A stretch of 64,000 bases of DNA. It comes from Sphingomonas glacialis. Lineage in GTDB: Bacteria > Pseudomonadota > Alphaproteobacteria > Sphingomonadales > Sphingomonadaceae. Both the position numbers and the translations under genes were made by a program. The DNA lies in NCBI RefSeq assembly GCF_006439055.1, contig NZ_RCZC01000002.1, positions 154,106 to 218,105 on the forward strand. Reading direction: 5' to 3'. The notes below the pieces were generated by a model, which saw only the letters and a list, made by a program, of their open reading frames with translations, did not search any database and was not told the origin of the DNA. Positions 37,515 through 46,725 of this stretch are shown piece after piece; position 1 is the first letter of the stretch, and the number at the start of each line of letters is the position of its first letter.

Positions 37515-38680
37515 CCGCCGAACAGCCCCATCAGGCCCGCCCAGGCGCGCCCGAAAAAGCCGGCTTCGCTGACATCGTTCGCCGCCACCAGCGGCAGGCG
37601 CTCGGCGGGCATGCCGGGCGTGACCACGACGAGATCGGCGATATGCTGACCGGCCTTGATCGGCGCCTTGATCGGGCCATCATATTGGACGCTGAGCTTC
37701 ATCTCGCCCGCAGTCCCGGCCGGGACGGTCGCGCTCAGATCGTTCGCTGCGACCAGGCCGACGCTGCTCGAGCTGCCGAGCTGGACCTCGGCGGTCTCGA
37801 TCTGCTTGCCCTTGGCGAGGATCGGCTTGGCCTGCCATGCACGGAAGCCCCATTCCATGAACTTGACCGATTCCTCGGCGCGCTGCCCCGAGCTGCCGAA
37901 GCCCGCCATGACGAGCACAAGACGGCGGCCGTTCTGCATCGCGGAACCGGTGAAGCCATAGCCGGCCTCGTCGGTATGCCCGGTCTTCAGACCGTCGGCA
38001 CCCGACACGCGGCCGAGCAACGGATCGCGATTGGCCTGGTCGATCGGCTTCTCGCCGCCGAGCGTCTTGCCCCAGGTGAAGCTGCGCAGCGAATAGAAGC
38101 GCTTGTAGAGGTCGGGATAGTTCTGGATCGTTGCGGAAGCGAGCTTGGCGAGATCGCGCGCTGTCACATAGGTCACGCCGTTGTCGGGCCAGCCGTTCGC
38201 GGTGCCGAAATGGCTGTTCGTCAGGCCCAGTTTCTGCGCCGCGCGGTTCATCCGCTCGGTGAACGCGCTCTCGGTGCCCGAAATCCCCTCGGCCAGGACG
38301 ACGCACGCGTCGTTGCCCGACAGCGTGACGATGCCCTTGAGCAGGTTCTCGACGCTGACCTCTTCGCCCGACGACAGGAACATGGTCGAGCCCTGCGAAT
38401 GCCAGGCGCGCCACGTCTCGGGGCGGACCGGCATTTTCTGGTCGAGCTTCAATTCGCCCGACTTGATCATCTCGAACGCGACATAGACCGTCATCATCTT
38501 TGCGAGCGAGGCCGGCGGCATCCGGCGGTCGGCATCCTTCTGGTAGAGGATCGTACCCGACGACAGATCCTGCAGATAGGCGACCGGCGCCGGGGTCTGG
38601 AATTCGGGGGCGGCAACTGCCGGGCACGTCGCGGCGATGGCGACGACAGCGGCGGCAAGCAGTTTCTGGCGCGAGGACAT
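37511..38680 (-). CDS. D-alanyl-D-alanine carboxypeptidase (PBP5-type)
   Basis: A 389-residue periplasmic penicillin-binding protein that trims the terminal D-alanine from peptidoglycan stems. After a signal peptide (about residues 1-23) the SxxK motif is S58-L-A-K61, SGN lies in LSGNDACV, and KTG lies in DGLKTGHTDEAG. A C-terminal beta domain and a short amphipathic end (FFGRAWAGLMGLFGG) suggest membrane-surface attachment, as in PBP5. It clusters with two other cell-wall genes upstream. Confidence 0.95.
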   Translation of the reverse strand: MSSRQKLLAAAVVAIAATCPAVAAPEFQTPAPVAYLQDLSSGTILYQKDADRRMPPASLAKMMTVYVAFEMIKSGELKLDQKMPVRPETWRAWHSQGSTMFLSSGEEVSVENLLKGIVTLSGNDACVVLAEGISGTESAFTERMNRAAQKLGLTNSHFGTANGWPDNGVTYVTARDLAKLASATIQNYPDLYKRFYSLRSFTWGKTLGGEKPIDQANRDPLLGRVSGADGLKTGHTDEAGYGFTGSAMQNGRRLVLVMAGFGSSGQRAEESVKFMEWGFRAWQAKPILAKGKQIETAEVQLGSSSSVGLVAANDLSATVPAGTAGEMKLSVQYDGPIKAPIKAGQHIADLVVVTPGMPAERLPLVAANDVSEAGFFGRAWAGLMGLFGG

Positions 38681-38698
38681 GCGGTTCGGTCTCGTTTT

Positions 38699-39601
38699 TC
38701 AGTCGGTGTGGAAAATGCGTGCGTCAGCATAGCCGCGTCGGGCGGCGCCGTCACGTGCGCGCTGTGCGGCGGCGGAATCGGCGAAGGGGCCAAGCTGAAC
38801 GCGGTAAAGCTTGCCGAGCGGAGCGACGCGGCCGCCCAGCTGCTTGGCCAGCGCGGCGGCGCGTTCGCCGGACGACAGCGCCGCGATCTGCACCATAAGG
38901 CCCCCGCGCGCTGGCACCTGTACCGCCGCGGGCTTCGCGCGAACGGGGGGTTCGATCTCGGGTACGGGGCGCGGTTTTACGGGCGCGGGTCGCTGCGGCG
39001 CTGGCGCTGGGCGTATCGCGCTGACCGCAGGCCGGCTGGGCAGTCGCGGCACGGTCGCGACGCGCTCATTGGGCAGCTTGTGGCGGAGCGCCACGAGCAA
39101 GGTCGGCGGTGCGTCGAGCCGCGGCGACGCTGCCTGCCCGGCTTGCAGGGCACGCAAATCCTGCGGCGAGGTGACGACCGTGCGAACGCGGACGCCTGCA
39201 TGATCGCCGACACCCAGCGCCTGCGCGGCGCCCGGCGATAACGCGACCACCGCGCCACTGCTGGGGGCGACCACCATCGCGACGATCGTCCGCCCGCTGT
39301 CGAGCGCGGTCAGCTCGACCGGCGTGCCCGGGGCCAGCGTCGGATGCCCGACGCCGATCACGACATTCGCCCAGCGACCTTCGGGCGGCCCGGCGAGCAC
39401 GGCCGCATAGCCAACGCCATCCTCATGAACCTCCCCCGACGTGCCGCGCGGCCCGGAGCCTTGCGCGACTTCGGGCGGCACATCCGGCGCCGGCACCGCG
39501 GTCGCCGACGGCAACACAGGCGGATCGCGCAGGTCACGCTGCACAGTGCTATCGGGCGCGAGCAAGGCGCTCAGCAGCGCCAGACCGAACAGCGGCGCCA
39601 C
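38699..39601 (-). CDS. RlpA-like protein with SPOR domain
   Basis: A 300-residue envelope protein. After a short hydrophobic N-terminus a region (about residues 60-145) resembles the double-psi beta-barrel of RlpA (APGTPVELTALDSGRTIVAMV, then ALSPGAAQALGVG), but the aspartate of the catalytic DRGP segment is replaced by APSSGA. A proline-rich linker leads to a C-terminal SPOR domain (about 230-300, VQIAALSSGERAAALAKQL), which binds denuded peptidoglycan at the division site. The GTG at 39601 starts two bases after the mltB stop. Confidence 0.82.
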   Translation of the reverse strand: MAPLFGLALLSALLAPDSTVQRDLRDPPVLPSATAVPAPDVPPEVAQGSGPRGTSGEVHEDGVGYAAVLAGPPEGRWANVVIGVGHPTLAPGTPVELTALDSGRTIVAMVVAPSSGAVVALSPGAAQALGVGDHAGVRVRTVVTSPQDLRALQAGQAASPRLDAPPTLLVALRHKLPNERVATVPRLPSRPAVSAIRPAPAPQRPAPVKPRPVPEIEPPVRAKPAAVQVPARGGLMVQIAALSSGERAAALAKQLGGRVAPLGKLYRVQLGPFADSAAAQRARDGAARRGYADARIFHTD

Positions 39602-39603
39602 GC

Positions 39604-40650
39604 TTATTGTTCGACCGCGTCGGCGAGCAAGCCGACCGACAGCGCATAGAAATTCGAACAGTTATAATCGAGGATCACGCGGTAATTGCCGGTGATCAGA
39701 TAGCCCGTCCGCCCGACCCCATCGGGTTCGATCAGCGTCGCCAGCACCGAATCGCCGGGCCAGCTGCGCGATACCGGCGCGACGCCGAGCGCGCGCCACT
39801 CCGCCATCGTCTTCCAGCCGCTATGGCGCGCGAACACCTTGAGACAGCGCGGCGACAGCAAGCGATTGGTGATCTGGCTGCGATCGAAGCTCGCCGGCAC
39901 CGACACCGCCAGGCCCCACGGCTGGCCCGGCCGCCACCCGGCATTGGTGAAATAATTCCCGATCGAGGCCAGCGTATCGGCATGGCTCGACCAGATATCG
40001 GCGCGCCCGTCGCCGTCACCGTCGCGTGCGAGCCGCAGATAGATCGACGGCAGGAATTGCGGCCCGCCGGTCGCCCCCGCCCAGCTGCCGACAAGTTGCG
40101 AGCGCGTCACACCACGATCCATCATCTGCAGCGAGGCGATGAACTCGTCGGCAAACAGATCGCGCCGCCGCCCTTCATAGGCGAGCGAGGCGAGTGCGCG
40201 CGGCAGGTCGAACCCGCCCATCACGCGGCCATAGCTCGTCTCATGCCCCCAGATCGCGACCATGATCGATTCGGGAACGCCGGTCTCCTGCTCGATCCGC
40301 CGCAGCCGCCAGCGTTCGGCCTGATACGCGCTGCGGCCATTGGCGATGATCGCGCTGCTGAGATGCTGCGCCTTGTACGACGCGAAATCGGGGATCCCGG
40401 CGTTGGGATTGGCACCAGGCTGGCCGCGATCGAGCTCGATCACACGCTGGTTGAGCGTCAGCGTCGGGATCACCGCGTCGAGCGTCGTACGGCTCACACC
40501 CTTCGCCTCGGCCTTGGCGCGCAGCGTCGTCAGATAGCTCTGAAAACCAGAGTCATCCTGCGCGCCGGCGGCCCCGCCGACGCCCAGGCACAGCGCAGCC
40601 GCCGTCAATCCAAGGGCGATCCGCGCCCGCAATGTGTGTTTGTCCCGCAT
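39604..40650 (-). CDS. mltB: Lytic murein transglycosylase (MltB-type)
   Basis: A 348-residue enzyme that cleaves peptidoglycan glycan strands. A signal peptide (MRDKHTLRARIALGLTAAAL) precedes the SLT-2 domain. The catalytic glutamate is in WGHETSYGRV, with GATGGPQFLPS and DGDGRADIW typical of MltB. The C-terminal part holds a peptidoglycan-binding-like tail (NYRVILDYNCSNFYALSVG). I used the ATG at 40650. It leads the mltB-rlpA-dacC-tmk-holB block. Confidence 0.93.
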   Translation of the reverse strand: MRDKHTLRARIALGLTAAALCLGVGGAAGAQDDSGFQSYLTTLRAKAEAKGVSRTTLDAVIPTLTLNQRVIELDRGQPGANPNAGIPDFASYKAQHLSSAIIANGRSAYQAERWRLRRIEQETGVPESIMVAIWGHETSYGRVMGGFDLPRALASLAYEGRRRDLFADEFIASLQMMDRGVTRSQLVGSWAGATGGPQFLPSIYLRLARDGDGDGRADIWSSHADTLASIGNYFTNAGWRPGQPWGLAVSVPASFDRSQITNRLLSPRCLKVFARHSGWKTMAEWRALGVAPVSRSWPGDSVLATLIEPDGVGRTGYLITGNYRVILDYNCSNFYALSVGLLADAVEQ

Positions 40651-40715
40651 AAGCCAACATTGGCACAGCCATGGGCGCACATGAACCCCCAAAGCCCCGC
40701 GCTTGATCACAAACC

Positions 40716-40745
40716 TTGCACGAAGCGGCGTCCCATGGCTATGCG
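40716..40745 (+). promoter_or_regulatory. Probable promoter of tRNA-Ser
   Basis: TTGCAC at 40716-40721 and TATGCG at 40740-40745 are 18 bases apart, and the tRNA begins 11 bases after the -10. TGG directly before it could act as an extended -10. Plausible only. Confidence 0.4.
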
Positions 40746-40756
40746 ACCGGCGGCGC

Positions 40757-40846
40757 GGAGAGATGGCCGAGTGGTTTAAGGCAGCGGTCTTGAAAACCGC
40801 CGTGGGTGCAAGCTCACCGTGGGTTCGAATCCCACTCTCTCCGCCA
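40757..40846 (+). tRNA. tRNA-Ser (anticodon UGA)
   Basis: A 90-base tRNA with acceptor stem GGAGAGA/TCTCTCC, discriminator G and an encoded CCA end. The anticodon stem GCGGT/ACCGC holds the loop CTTGAAA, giving anticodon TGA at 40791-40793, which reads UCA codons. The long variable arm (GTGGGTGCAAGCTCAC) is typical of serine tRNAs. It stands alone between mltB and the sugar region. Confidence 0.98.
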
Positions 40847-40950
40847 GCCGCTCGCGCAAATGACGCCTCTCTCCGCGATAGCTGGCCACGCCAGCGGAGG
40901 CCCCTTCCAAAGTTGAAATCGCTTTTCCGAAACCGCTTGCGGCGGTCAAA

Positions 40951-40964
40951 TGTTAGCGCTACCC
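40951..40964. promoter_or_regulatory. XylR-type operator, site 1
   Basis: TGTTAGCGCTACCC, centred on the palindrome TAGCGCTA, lies 41 bases before the GH43 start. From memory it closely resembles the xylose-responsive promoter motif of Caulobacter (ATGTTAGCGCTACC), bound there by a LacI-family repressor. A second copy is at 46686. Confidence 0.75.
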
Positions 40965-41004
40965 GTTCGCCATAGCGCGGTTACGCGCATTCGGGAGAGG
41001 ACCA

Positions 41005-42084
41005 ATGGCATATCGCTTCGTAGCCGCCGTGGTGGCATGTGGAACAGCGTCGCTCGCGCTGGCGCAGGATCGCGCTCCCGATGGGCGGCAGTATCTGTCG
41101 CAGCCGCTCGTCAAATCGATCTACACCGCCGATCCGTCGGCGCACGTCTTCGATGGCAAAATCTACGTCTATCCCTCGCACGACGTCCCCACTGAAACCC
41201 CTGACGACGATCTTGGTAACCAATATGCGATGCACGACTATCGGGTGTTGCGGATGGACAAGATCGGTGCTCCCGTCACGGTCGGCCCGGTCGCGCTCGA
41301 CGTGAAGCAGGTGCCCTGGGCGTCGCAGCAGATGTGGGCGCCCGACGCCGCTTACAAGAACGGCACCTATTACCTGTATTTCCCGGCACGCGACAAAACC
41401 AAGGACAAGAACGGCCTCGGCAAGTTCATGGTTGGCGTCGCGACGTCGAAGAGCCCGATGGGCCCGTTCAAGGCCGACCCCAAGCCGATCGCGGGCGCCT
41501 TCTCGATGGACCCGGCTGTGTTCACCGACACTGACGGCAAGAGCTATTTGTATTTCGGCGGGATCTGGGGCGGACAGCTTCAGCGCTGGAAGGACGGCAA
41601 ATTCGATCCCAGCGGCAGCGACACCGATCTCGGCAAGGACGATCAGCCCGCGCTCACCGGCAAGGTCGCGCGACTCAACGCCGACATGAAGAGCCTCGCC
41701 GAGACGCCGCACGATGCTGTGATCCTCGACGAAGCCGGCAAGCCCGTGCTCGGCGGCGATCATGACAAGCGCTTCTTCGAGGCGTCTTGGATGTTCAAGC
41801 GCGGCGGGCAATATTATTACACCTACTCGACCGGCGACACGCACTTCCTCAATTATGCGACCGGCACAAACCCGTACGGCCCGTTCACCTATCGCGGGCA
41901 TTTCCTGCTGCCGGTGCAGGGCTGGACGACGCATCACTCGATCATCGAGACCGGCGGCAAGTGGTGGCTGTTCTATGCCGACACGCAGCTCAGCGGGAAG
42001 AACCACCTGCGCAACGTCAAGGTGACCGAGCTCAACTTCAACGCTGACGGGACGATCAAGACGATCGATCCGCTGGTCAAATAA
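41005..42084 (+). CDS. Secreted glycoside hydrolase family 43 enzyme
   Basis: A 359-residue protein with a signal peptide (about residues 1-20, ending LALA) and a five-bladed propeller of the GH43 type. Visible elements are YTADPSAHVFDGKIYVYPSHD with the general-base aspartate, QMWAPDAAYKNGTYYLYFPA, FSMDPAVFTD with a second acidic residue, and FFEASWMFKRGGQYYYTYS with the likely acid glutamate. GH43 enzymes act on xylo- or arabino-oligosaccharides. It begins the unit with xylB and xylA, eight bases upstream of xylB, and should feed pentose to them. Confidence 0.9.
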   Translation: MAYRFVAAVVACGTASLALAQDRAPDGRQYLSQPLVKSIYTADPSAHVFDGKIYVYPSHDVPTETPDDDLGNQYAMHDYRVLRMDKIGAPVTVGPVALDVKQVPWASQQMWAPDAAYKNGTYYLYFPARDKTKDKNGLGKFMVGVATSKSPMGPFKADPKPIAGAFSMDPAVFTDTDGKSYLYFGGIWGGQLQRWKDGKFDPSGSDTDLGKDDQPALTGKVARLNADMKSLAETPHDAVILDEAGKPVLGGDHDKRFFEASWMFKRGGQYYYTYSTGDTHFLNYATGTNPYGPFTYRGHFLLPVQGWTTHHSIIETGGKWWLFYADTQLSGKNHLRNVKVTELNFNADGTIKTIDPLVK

Positions 42085-42092
42085 GGCAGCCG

Positions 42093-43547
42093 ATGTTTCT
42101 GGGAATCGATATCGGCACGTCGGGCGTCAAGGCCGTCGTCCTCGACACGCATGGCGCGGTCGTCGGCCAGGGCGTCGCGGCGCTCACCGTCCAGCGCCCC
42201 CACCCCTTATGGTCCGAGCAGGACCCTGAGGATTGGTGGAAGGCAACGAGCGCCGCGGTGCTCGCGATCGACCCGAGCGTTCGCCGCGCGGTGCGCGGGA
42301 TCGGGCTCGCCGGGCAGATGCACGGCGCGACCTTGCTCGGCGCGGACGATAAGCCGTTGCGCCCCGCGATACTCTGGAACGACGGGCGCTCGTTCGCCGA
42401 ATGCGCGGCGCTGGAAGAAGCGACCGGGGATTTCCGCACCGTTGGCGGGAATATCGTGATGCCGGGCTTCACCGCGCCCAAGCTCGAATGGGTCCGTCGC
42501 CACGAGCCCGAGATCTTCGCGCAGGTCGCGACCGTGCTCCTCCCCAAGGACTATGTCCGGCTGCGGATGACCGGCGAGAAGGCGTCCGACATGTCGGATT
42601 CGGCAGGCACGCTGTGGCTCGACGTCGCCGGCCGCCGCTGGAGCGAGACGCTGCTCGCCGCCTGCGGGCTCACCGAAGCGCAGATGCCGCGTCTGGTCGA
42701 GGGCACCGACGTCGCGGGAACGCTGCGCGCCGATATCGCCGAAGCCTGGGGCATTCCGCAGGTACCCGTCGCGGGCGGCGCGGGCGACAATGCCGGTGGT
42801 GCCGCGGGCGTCGGCGTCGTCACGGACGGCAAGGCGTTGCTGTCGCTCGGCACGTCGGGGGTGATCTTCGTCGCCAATGACAAGTTCCGTCCCAACCCGG
42901 CGCGCGCGGTCCATGCCTTCTGCCATTGCCTGCCCGACATGTGGCACCAGATGTCGGTCCATCTCAGCGCGGCCTCGTGCATCGATTGGGTCGCGCGGCT
43001 GACCGGTGCGAGCGGTGCGGCCGAACTGTTCCAGCGTGCCGAAGCGGCGGGTGCTGCCAACGGTCCCGAGATTTTCCTCCCCTATCTCTCGGGCGAACGC
43101 ACCCCCCACAACGACGCGCAGGTCCGCGGTGCCTTTTTCGGGCTCGACAATGACACCGACGCCAACCGGCTCGCGCAGGCCGTGCTAGAAGGCGTTGCGT
43201 TCGCGCTCGCCGACGGGCTCGACGTGTTGCGCGAAGCCGGCACCGAAGTCGCCGAACTCGCGGTGATCGGCGGCGGCGCGCGCTCGCGTTATTGGGGCGA
43301 GACGCTCGCGGCGGCGATGGACGTGCCGCTCGTCTATCTCCAGGGCGGCGAAGTCGGCCCCGCGCTCGGCGCGGCGCGGCTCGCGCAGCTTGCCGTCGAT
43401 GGCGGCACCCCGGCCGAGGTTTGCGTCGCCCCGCCCGTTTCGCACCGGATCACCCCCAATGCGGAATTGACCGCACGGCTCGCGCCCAAGAAGGCGGCGT
43501 TCCGCGCTGCCTATGCCCGCATTTCCCCCCTCACCGCATCCAACTGA
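42093..43547 (+). CDS. xylB: Xylulokinase
   Basis: A 484-residue FGGY sugar kinase converting D-xylulose to D-xylulose 5-phosphate. The N-terminal phosphate loop is [22 protein letters not shown] and AILWNDGR are xylulokinase signatures, and the C-terminal ATPase part has [16 protein letters not shown]. Length is typical. It is followed by xylA 20 bases later, giving the classic isomerase pathway. Confidence 0.95.
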   Translation: MFLGIDIGTSGVKAVVLDTHGAVVGQGVAALTVQRPHPLWSEQDPEDWWKATSAAVLAIDPSVRRAVRGIGLAGQMHGATLLGADDKPLRPAILWNDGRSFAECAALEEATGDFRTVGGNIVMPGFTAPKLEWVRRHEPEIFAQVATVLLPKDYVRLRMTGEKASDMSDSAGTLWLDVAGRRWSETLLAACGLTEAQMPRLVEGTDVAGTLRADIAEAWGIPQVPVAGGAGDNAGGAAGVGVVTDGKALLSLGTSGVIFVANDKFRPNPARAVHAFCHCLPDMWHQMSVHLSAASCIDWVARLTGASGAAELFQRAEAAGAANGPEIFLPYLSGERTPHNDAQVRGAFFGLDNDTDANRLAQAVLEGVAFALADGLDVLREAGTEVAELAVIGGGARSRYWGETLAAAMDVPLVYLQGGEVGPALGAARLAQLAVDGGTPAEVCVAPPVSHRITPNAELTARLAPKKAAFRAAYARISPLTASN

Positions 43548-43567
43548 CCTTTCGAAGGAGCGCCCCC

Positions 43568-44878
43568 ATGGCCAACGACTTTTTTGCCGACATCCCCCAG
43601 ATCAGCTTCAAGGGGCCCGAGACCGACGACGAGCTGGCATACCGCTATTACGACAAGGACCGGGTCGTCATGGGCAAGCGGATGGAAGACCATCTGCGCT
43701 TCGCCGCCTGCTTCTGGCACACCTTCTGCTGGCCAGGTTCGGACGTGTTCGGTGGCGGCACGTTCAACCGCCCGTGGCATGCCGGTGCGAATGATGCGGC
43801 CGCCGCCGCGCAGAAGCGCGAAGTCGCGTTCGACTTCTTCTCCAAGCTCGACATCCCGTTCTACGCCTTCCACGACGTCGACGTGATGGCCGACGCGCAC
43901 AGCGTCGACGAGCATCGCCGCAACTTCGCCGAAGCGGTCGATCATCTGGAGAAGCTGCAGGCCTCGTCGGGCCGCAAGCTGCTTTGGGGCACCGCCAACC
44001 TGTTCAGCCACCCGCGCTTCGCCGCCGGCGGAGCGACCAACCCCAACCCCGAAGTCTTCGCGTTCGGCGCGATGCAGGTGCGCGATGCGCTCGAGGCGAC
44101 GCATCGCCTGGGCGGCGCGAACTATGTGCTGTGGGGCGGTCGCGAGGGCTATGAGACGCTGCTCAACACCGATCTCAAGCGCGAGCTCGACAATCTCGGT
44201 CGCTTCCTGTCGCTCGTCGTCGAGCACAAGCACAAGATCGGCTTCACCGGCACGATCCTGATCGAGCCGAAGCCGTTCGAGCCGACCAAGCACCAGTACG
44301 ATTTCGACACCGCGACGGTGTACGGCTTCCTCAAGCGCTACGGCCTCGAGAATGAAGTGAAGGTCAACATCGAAGCGAACCACGCGACGCTCGCCAGCCA
44401 CACCTTCGAGCATGAGATCGCGACCGCGGCAGCCCTCGGCATCTTCGGCTCGATCGACGCGAACCGTGGCGATCCGCAGAATGGCTGGGATACCGACCAG
44501 TTCCCCAATTCGGTCGAGGAACTGACGCTCGCCAATCTCGAGATCATCCGGGCTGGCGGCTTCACAACCGGCGGGTTCAACTTCGACGCCAAGGTGCGGC
44601 GCCAGTCGATGGATGCGGTCGATCTGTTCCACGGCCATGTCGGCGCGATCGACGTCGTCGCCAAGGGCCTGCTCAACGCAGCCGCGCTGATCGAGGACGG
44701 TCGCCTCGATGCCATCAAGACCGAGCGTTACGCCGGCTGGGACGCCGATTTCGGGCAGAAGATCGGCTCGCTCGATCTGGCCGGGATCGCCGATCTCGCG
44801 GTCGAGCAGGGCATCGACCCTCAGCCGCGCTCGGGTCGCCAGGAGCGGATCGAGAATCTGATCAACCGCTTCATCTGA
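43568..44878 (+). CDS. xylA: Xylose isomerase
   Basis: A 436-residue metal-dependent isomerase, class II length, converting D-xylose to D-xylulose. Catalytic and metal residues are in [39 protein letters not shown] and [18 protein letters not shown]. The start at 43568 follows AAGGAG. The gene ends just before a strong hairpin. Confidence 0.97.
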   Translation: MANDFFADIPQISFKGPETDDELAYRYYDKDRVVMGKRMEDHLRFAACFWHTFCWPGSDVFGGGTFNRPWHAGANDAAAAAQKREVAFDFFSKLDIPFYAFHDVDVMADAHSVDEHRRNFAEAVDHLEKLQASSGRKLLWGTANLFSHPRFAAGGATNPNPEVFAFGAMQVRDALEATHRLGGANYVLWGGREGYETLLNTDLKRELDNLGRFLSLVVEHKHKIGFTGTILIEPKPFEPTKHQYDFDTATVYGFLKRYGLENEVKVNIEANHATLASHTFEHEIATAAALGIFGSIDANRGDPQNGWDTDQFPNSVEELTLANLEIIRAGGFTTGGFNFDAKVRRQSMDAVDLFHGHVGAIDVVAKGLLNAAALIEDGRLDAIKTERYAGWDADFGQKIGSLDLAGIADLAVEQGIDPQPRSGRQERIENLINRFI

Positions 44879-44885
44879 CGAAGCG

Positions 44886-44918
44886 ATCGGCCCGTCCGTT
44901 TCGCGCGGACGGGCCGAT
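44886..44918 (+). terminator. Hairpin terminator after xylA
   Basis: ATCGGCCCGTCCG and CGGACGGGCCGAT form a perfect 13-base stem around a seven-base loop, eight bases after the xylA stop. There is no T-run, so termination may need Rho, or the stem may protect the mRNA 3' end. Confidence 0.65.
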
Positions 44919-44946
44919 GTCCGCGCCGAGCCCTGCGCCGATCGCC

Positions 44947-44975
44947 TTGTACTCTGCGCCGGCAGCTTCTATTAT
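44947..44975 (+). promoter_or_regulatory. Promoter of the semialdehyde dehydrogenase
   Basis: TTGTAC at 44947-44952 and TATTAT at 44970-44975 are exactly 17 bases apart. The GTCGGAC palindrome overlaps the -10 end, so a bound protein would block polymerase. Confidence 0.65.
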
Positions 44976-44985
44976 GTCGGACTAA
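44973..44985. promoter_or_regulatory. GTCnGAC operator, site A
   Basis: The sequence TATGTCGGACTAA has the palindromic core GTCGGAC. It shares TGTCnGACTAAT with site C before araD1 and resembles site B between fucP and the pentonate dehydratase. The form fits a FadR-subfamily GntR regulator, but none is encoded in the window. Confidence 0.55.
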
Positions 44986-45002
44986 TTCAAGGAAGGTTAT
45001 CT

Positions 45003-46583
45003 ATGATCGACGGAGCGATTTTGGTCGGTGCCGAGCAACGGCAGGCGACGACGCGATTCTCGGGGATCGACCCTTCGACTGGTGCGACCCTCACCCCCGA
45101 TTTCTCCTCGGCCGGCGTCGATGCCGTGGCCGATGCTGCCGCGCTCGCTGAGGCCGCGTTCGTTGATTACGCCGCGACCGATCTCGAGACGCGCGCGAGC
45201 TTCCTCGAAGCGATCGCCGACGCGATCGTCGCAATCGGTGACGAACTGATCGACCGTGCCGTCCAGGAAAGCGGCCTGCCCCGCCCCCGCATCGAAGGCG
45301 AGCGCGGCCGGACCGTCGGCCAGCTGCGCCTGTTCGCGACCGTCGTTCGTCAGGGCGACTGGCTCGACGCGACGATCGACCCTGCCCTTCCCGACCGCGC
45401 CCCGCTGCCGCGCCCAGATCTGCGCCGCGTCAATGTGGCCGTAGGCCCGGTCGCGGTGTTCGGCGCGTCGAACTTCCCGCTCGCTTTCTCGGTTGCCGGT
45501 GGTGACACCGCGTCGGCGCTCGCCGCAGGCTGCCCGGTCATCGTCAAGGGCCATCCGGCGCATCCCGGCACGGGCGAGCTCGTCGCGCGCGCGATTGCCA
45601 GCGCCGTCGCGAAATGCGGCCTTCCTGCCGGCACCTTCTCCTATCTGCCCGGCGACACCAACGATCTCGGCGGTGCGCTCGTCGCTGATCCGCGGATCAA
45701 GGCAGTCGGTTTCACCGGTTCGCGCGGCGGCGGCCTGGCTTTGGTCAAGATCGCTTCGCAGCGTGCCGAGCCGATCCCGGTCTATGCCGAAATGTCGAGC
45801 ATCAACCCGGTGATCCTGTTCCCGGCGGCGCTCGCGGCGCGCGGTGATGCGCTCGCATCGGCGTTCGTCCAGTCGCTGACGATGGGTGCCGGTCAGTTCT
45901 GCACCAACCCCGGCCTGGTGCTGGCGATCGACGGTCCCGCGCTCGACGCCTTCGTCACGGCAGCCGGCGCGGCGCTGAGCGAGGTCCGGCCCGCGACCAT
46001 GCTGACCCCCGGCATCCATGCCAGCTACGAAAAGGGCGTCGCCACGCTCGCGCAGCATGGCGCGGTCAAGACCGTGGCGCGGGGCTGCTCGACCGATGGC
46101 GCCAACCAGGCGGTCGGTGCGCTGTTCGATACCGATGCCGCGGCCTTCCTCGCTGACAGCGCGCTCGGACATGAAGTGTTCGGCTCGTCGGCAGTCATCG
46201 TGCGCTGCAAGGACAGCGCCGAACTGACGCGCGTCGTCGCGCAGCTCGAAGGCCAGTTGACCGCGACGCTCCACGTCGATGCGGGCGATCATGCCGAAGC
46301 CGCCAAGCTGCTTCCGACCCTTGCCGGTCGCGTCGGGCGGATTCTCGCCAATGGCTGGCCGACCGGTGTCGAGGTCAGCCACGCGATGGTGCATGGCGGC
46401 CCCTTCCCCGCCACCAGCGACGGGCGGACGACCTCGGTCGGCACGCTGGCGATCTATCGCTTCCTGCGTCCCGTCTGCTTCCAGAACCTGCCGGCGGAGT
46501 TGCTGCCGACAGCGATCGGCCCCGACAATGCGTGGAATGTCGCGCGCCGGATCGACGGCATTCGCGAAGCTTCGCCGCGGTGA
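45003..46583 (+). CDS. Alpha-ketoglutarate semialdehyde dehydrogenase
   Basis: A 526-residue NAD(P)-dependent aldehyde dehydrogenase, the last step of the oxidative pentose (Weimberg) route giving 2-oxoglutarate. Motifs seen are [27 protein letters not shown] (cofactor site), the glutamate in YAEMSSINP and the catalytic cysteine in [10 protein letters not shown]. Family resemblance is to Caulobacter XylA (its dehydrogenase, not the isomerase) and to KGSADH. It has its own promoter and operator, distinct from the xylX operon after it. Confidence 0.9.
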   Translation: MIDGAILVGAEQRQATTRFSGIDPSTGATLTPDFSSAGVDAVADAAALAEAAFVDYAATDLETRASFLEAIADAIVAIGDELIDRAVQESGLPRPRIEGERGRTVGQLRLFATVVRQGDWLDATIDPALPDRAPLPRPDLRRVNVAVGPVAVFGASNFPLAFSVAGGDTASALAAGCPVIVKGHPAHPGTGELVARAIASAVAKCGLPAGTFSYLPGDTNDLGGALVADPRIKAVGFTGSRGGGLALVKIASQRAEPIPVYAEMSSINPVILFPAALAARGDALASAFVQSLTMGAGQFCTNPGLVLAIDGPALDAFVTAAGAALSEVRPATMLTPGIHASYEKGVATLAQHGAVKTVARGCSTDGANQAVGALFDTDAAAFLADSALGHEVFGSSAVIVRCKDSAELTRVVAQLEGQLTATLHVDAGDHAEAAKLLPTLAGRVGRILANGWPTGVEVSHAMVHGGPFPATSDGRTTSVGTLAIYRFLRPVCFQNLPAELLPTAIGPDNAWNVARRIDGIREASPR

Positions 46584-46661
46584 AACCGTGCGGCCGTGGC
46601 GGGCATCGGCTCGCCACGGCCGTAGCAGAAGCGACTCGGTAAACGGGCGTATCCCGCGCTC

Positions 46662-46690
46662 TTGACACACGGCTCGCCGGCGTGTTGTTA
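46662..46690 (+). promoter_or_regulatory. Promoter of the xylX operon
   Basis: A full TTGACA at 46662-46667 is followed after 17 bases by TTGTTA at 46685-46690. The -10 falls within the TGTTAGCGCTA operator, consistent with repression by occlusion. Confidence 0.65.
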
Positions 46691-46699
46691 GCGCTATCA
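46686..46699. promoter_or_regulatory. XylR-type operator, site 2
   Basis: TGTTAGCGCTATCA repeats the 11-base sequence TGTTAGCGCTA of site 1 at 40951 and sits over the -10 of the xylX operon promoter. Confidence 0.75.
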
Positions 46700-46725
46700 G
46701 AAAAAGAATGCGGCAGGAGTTGATG

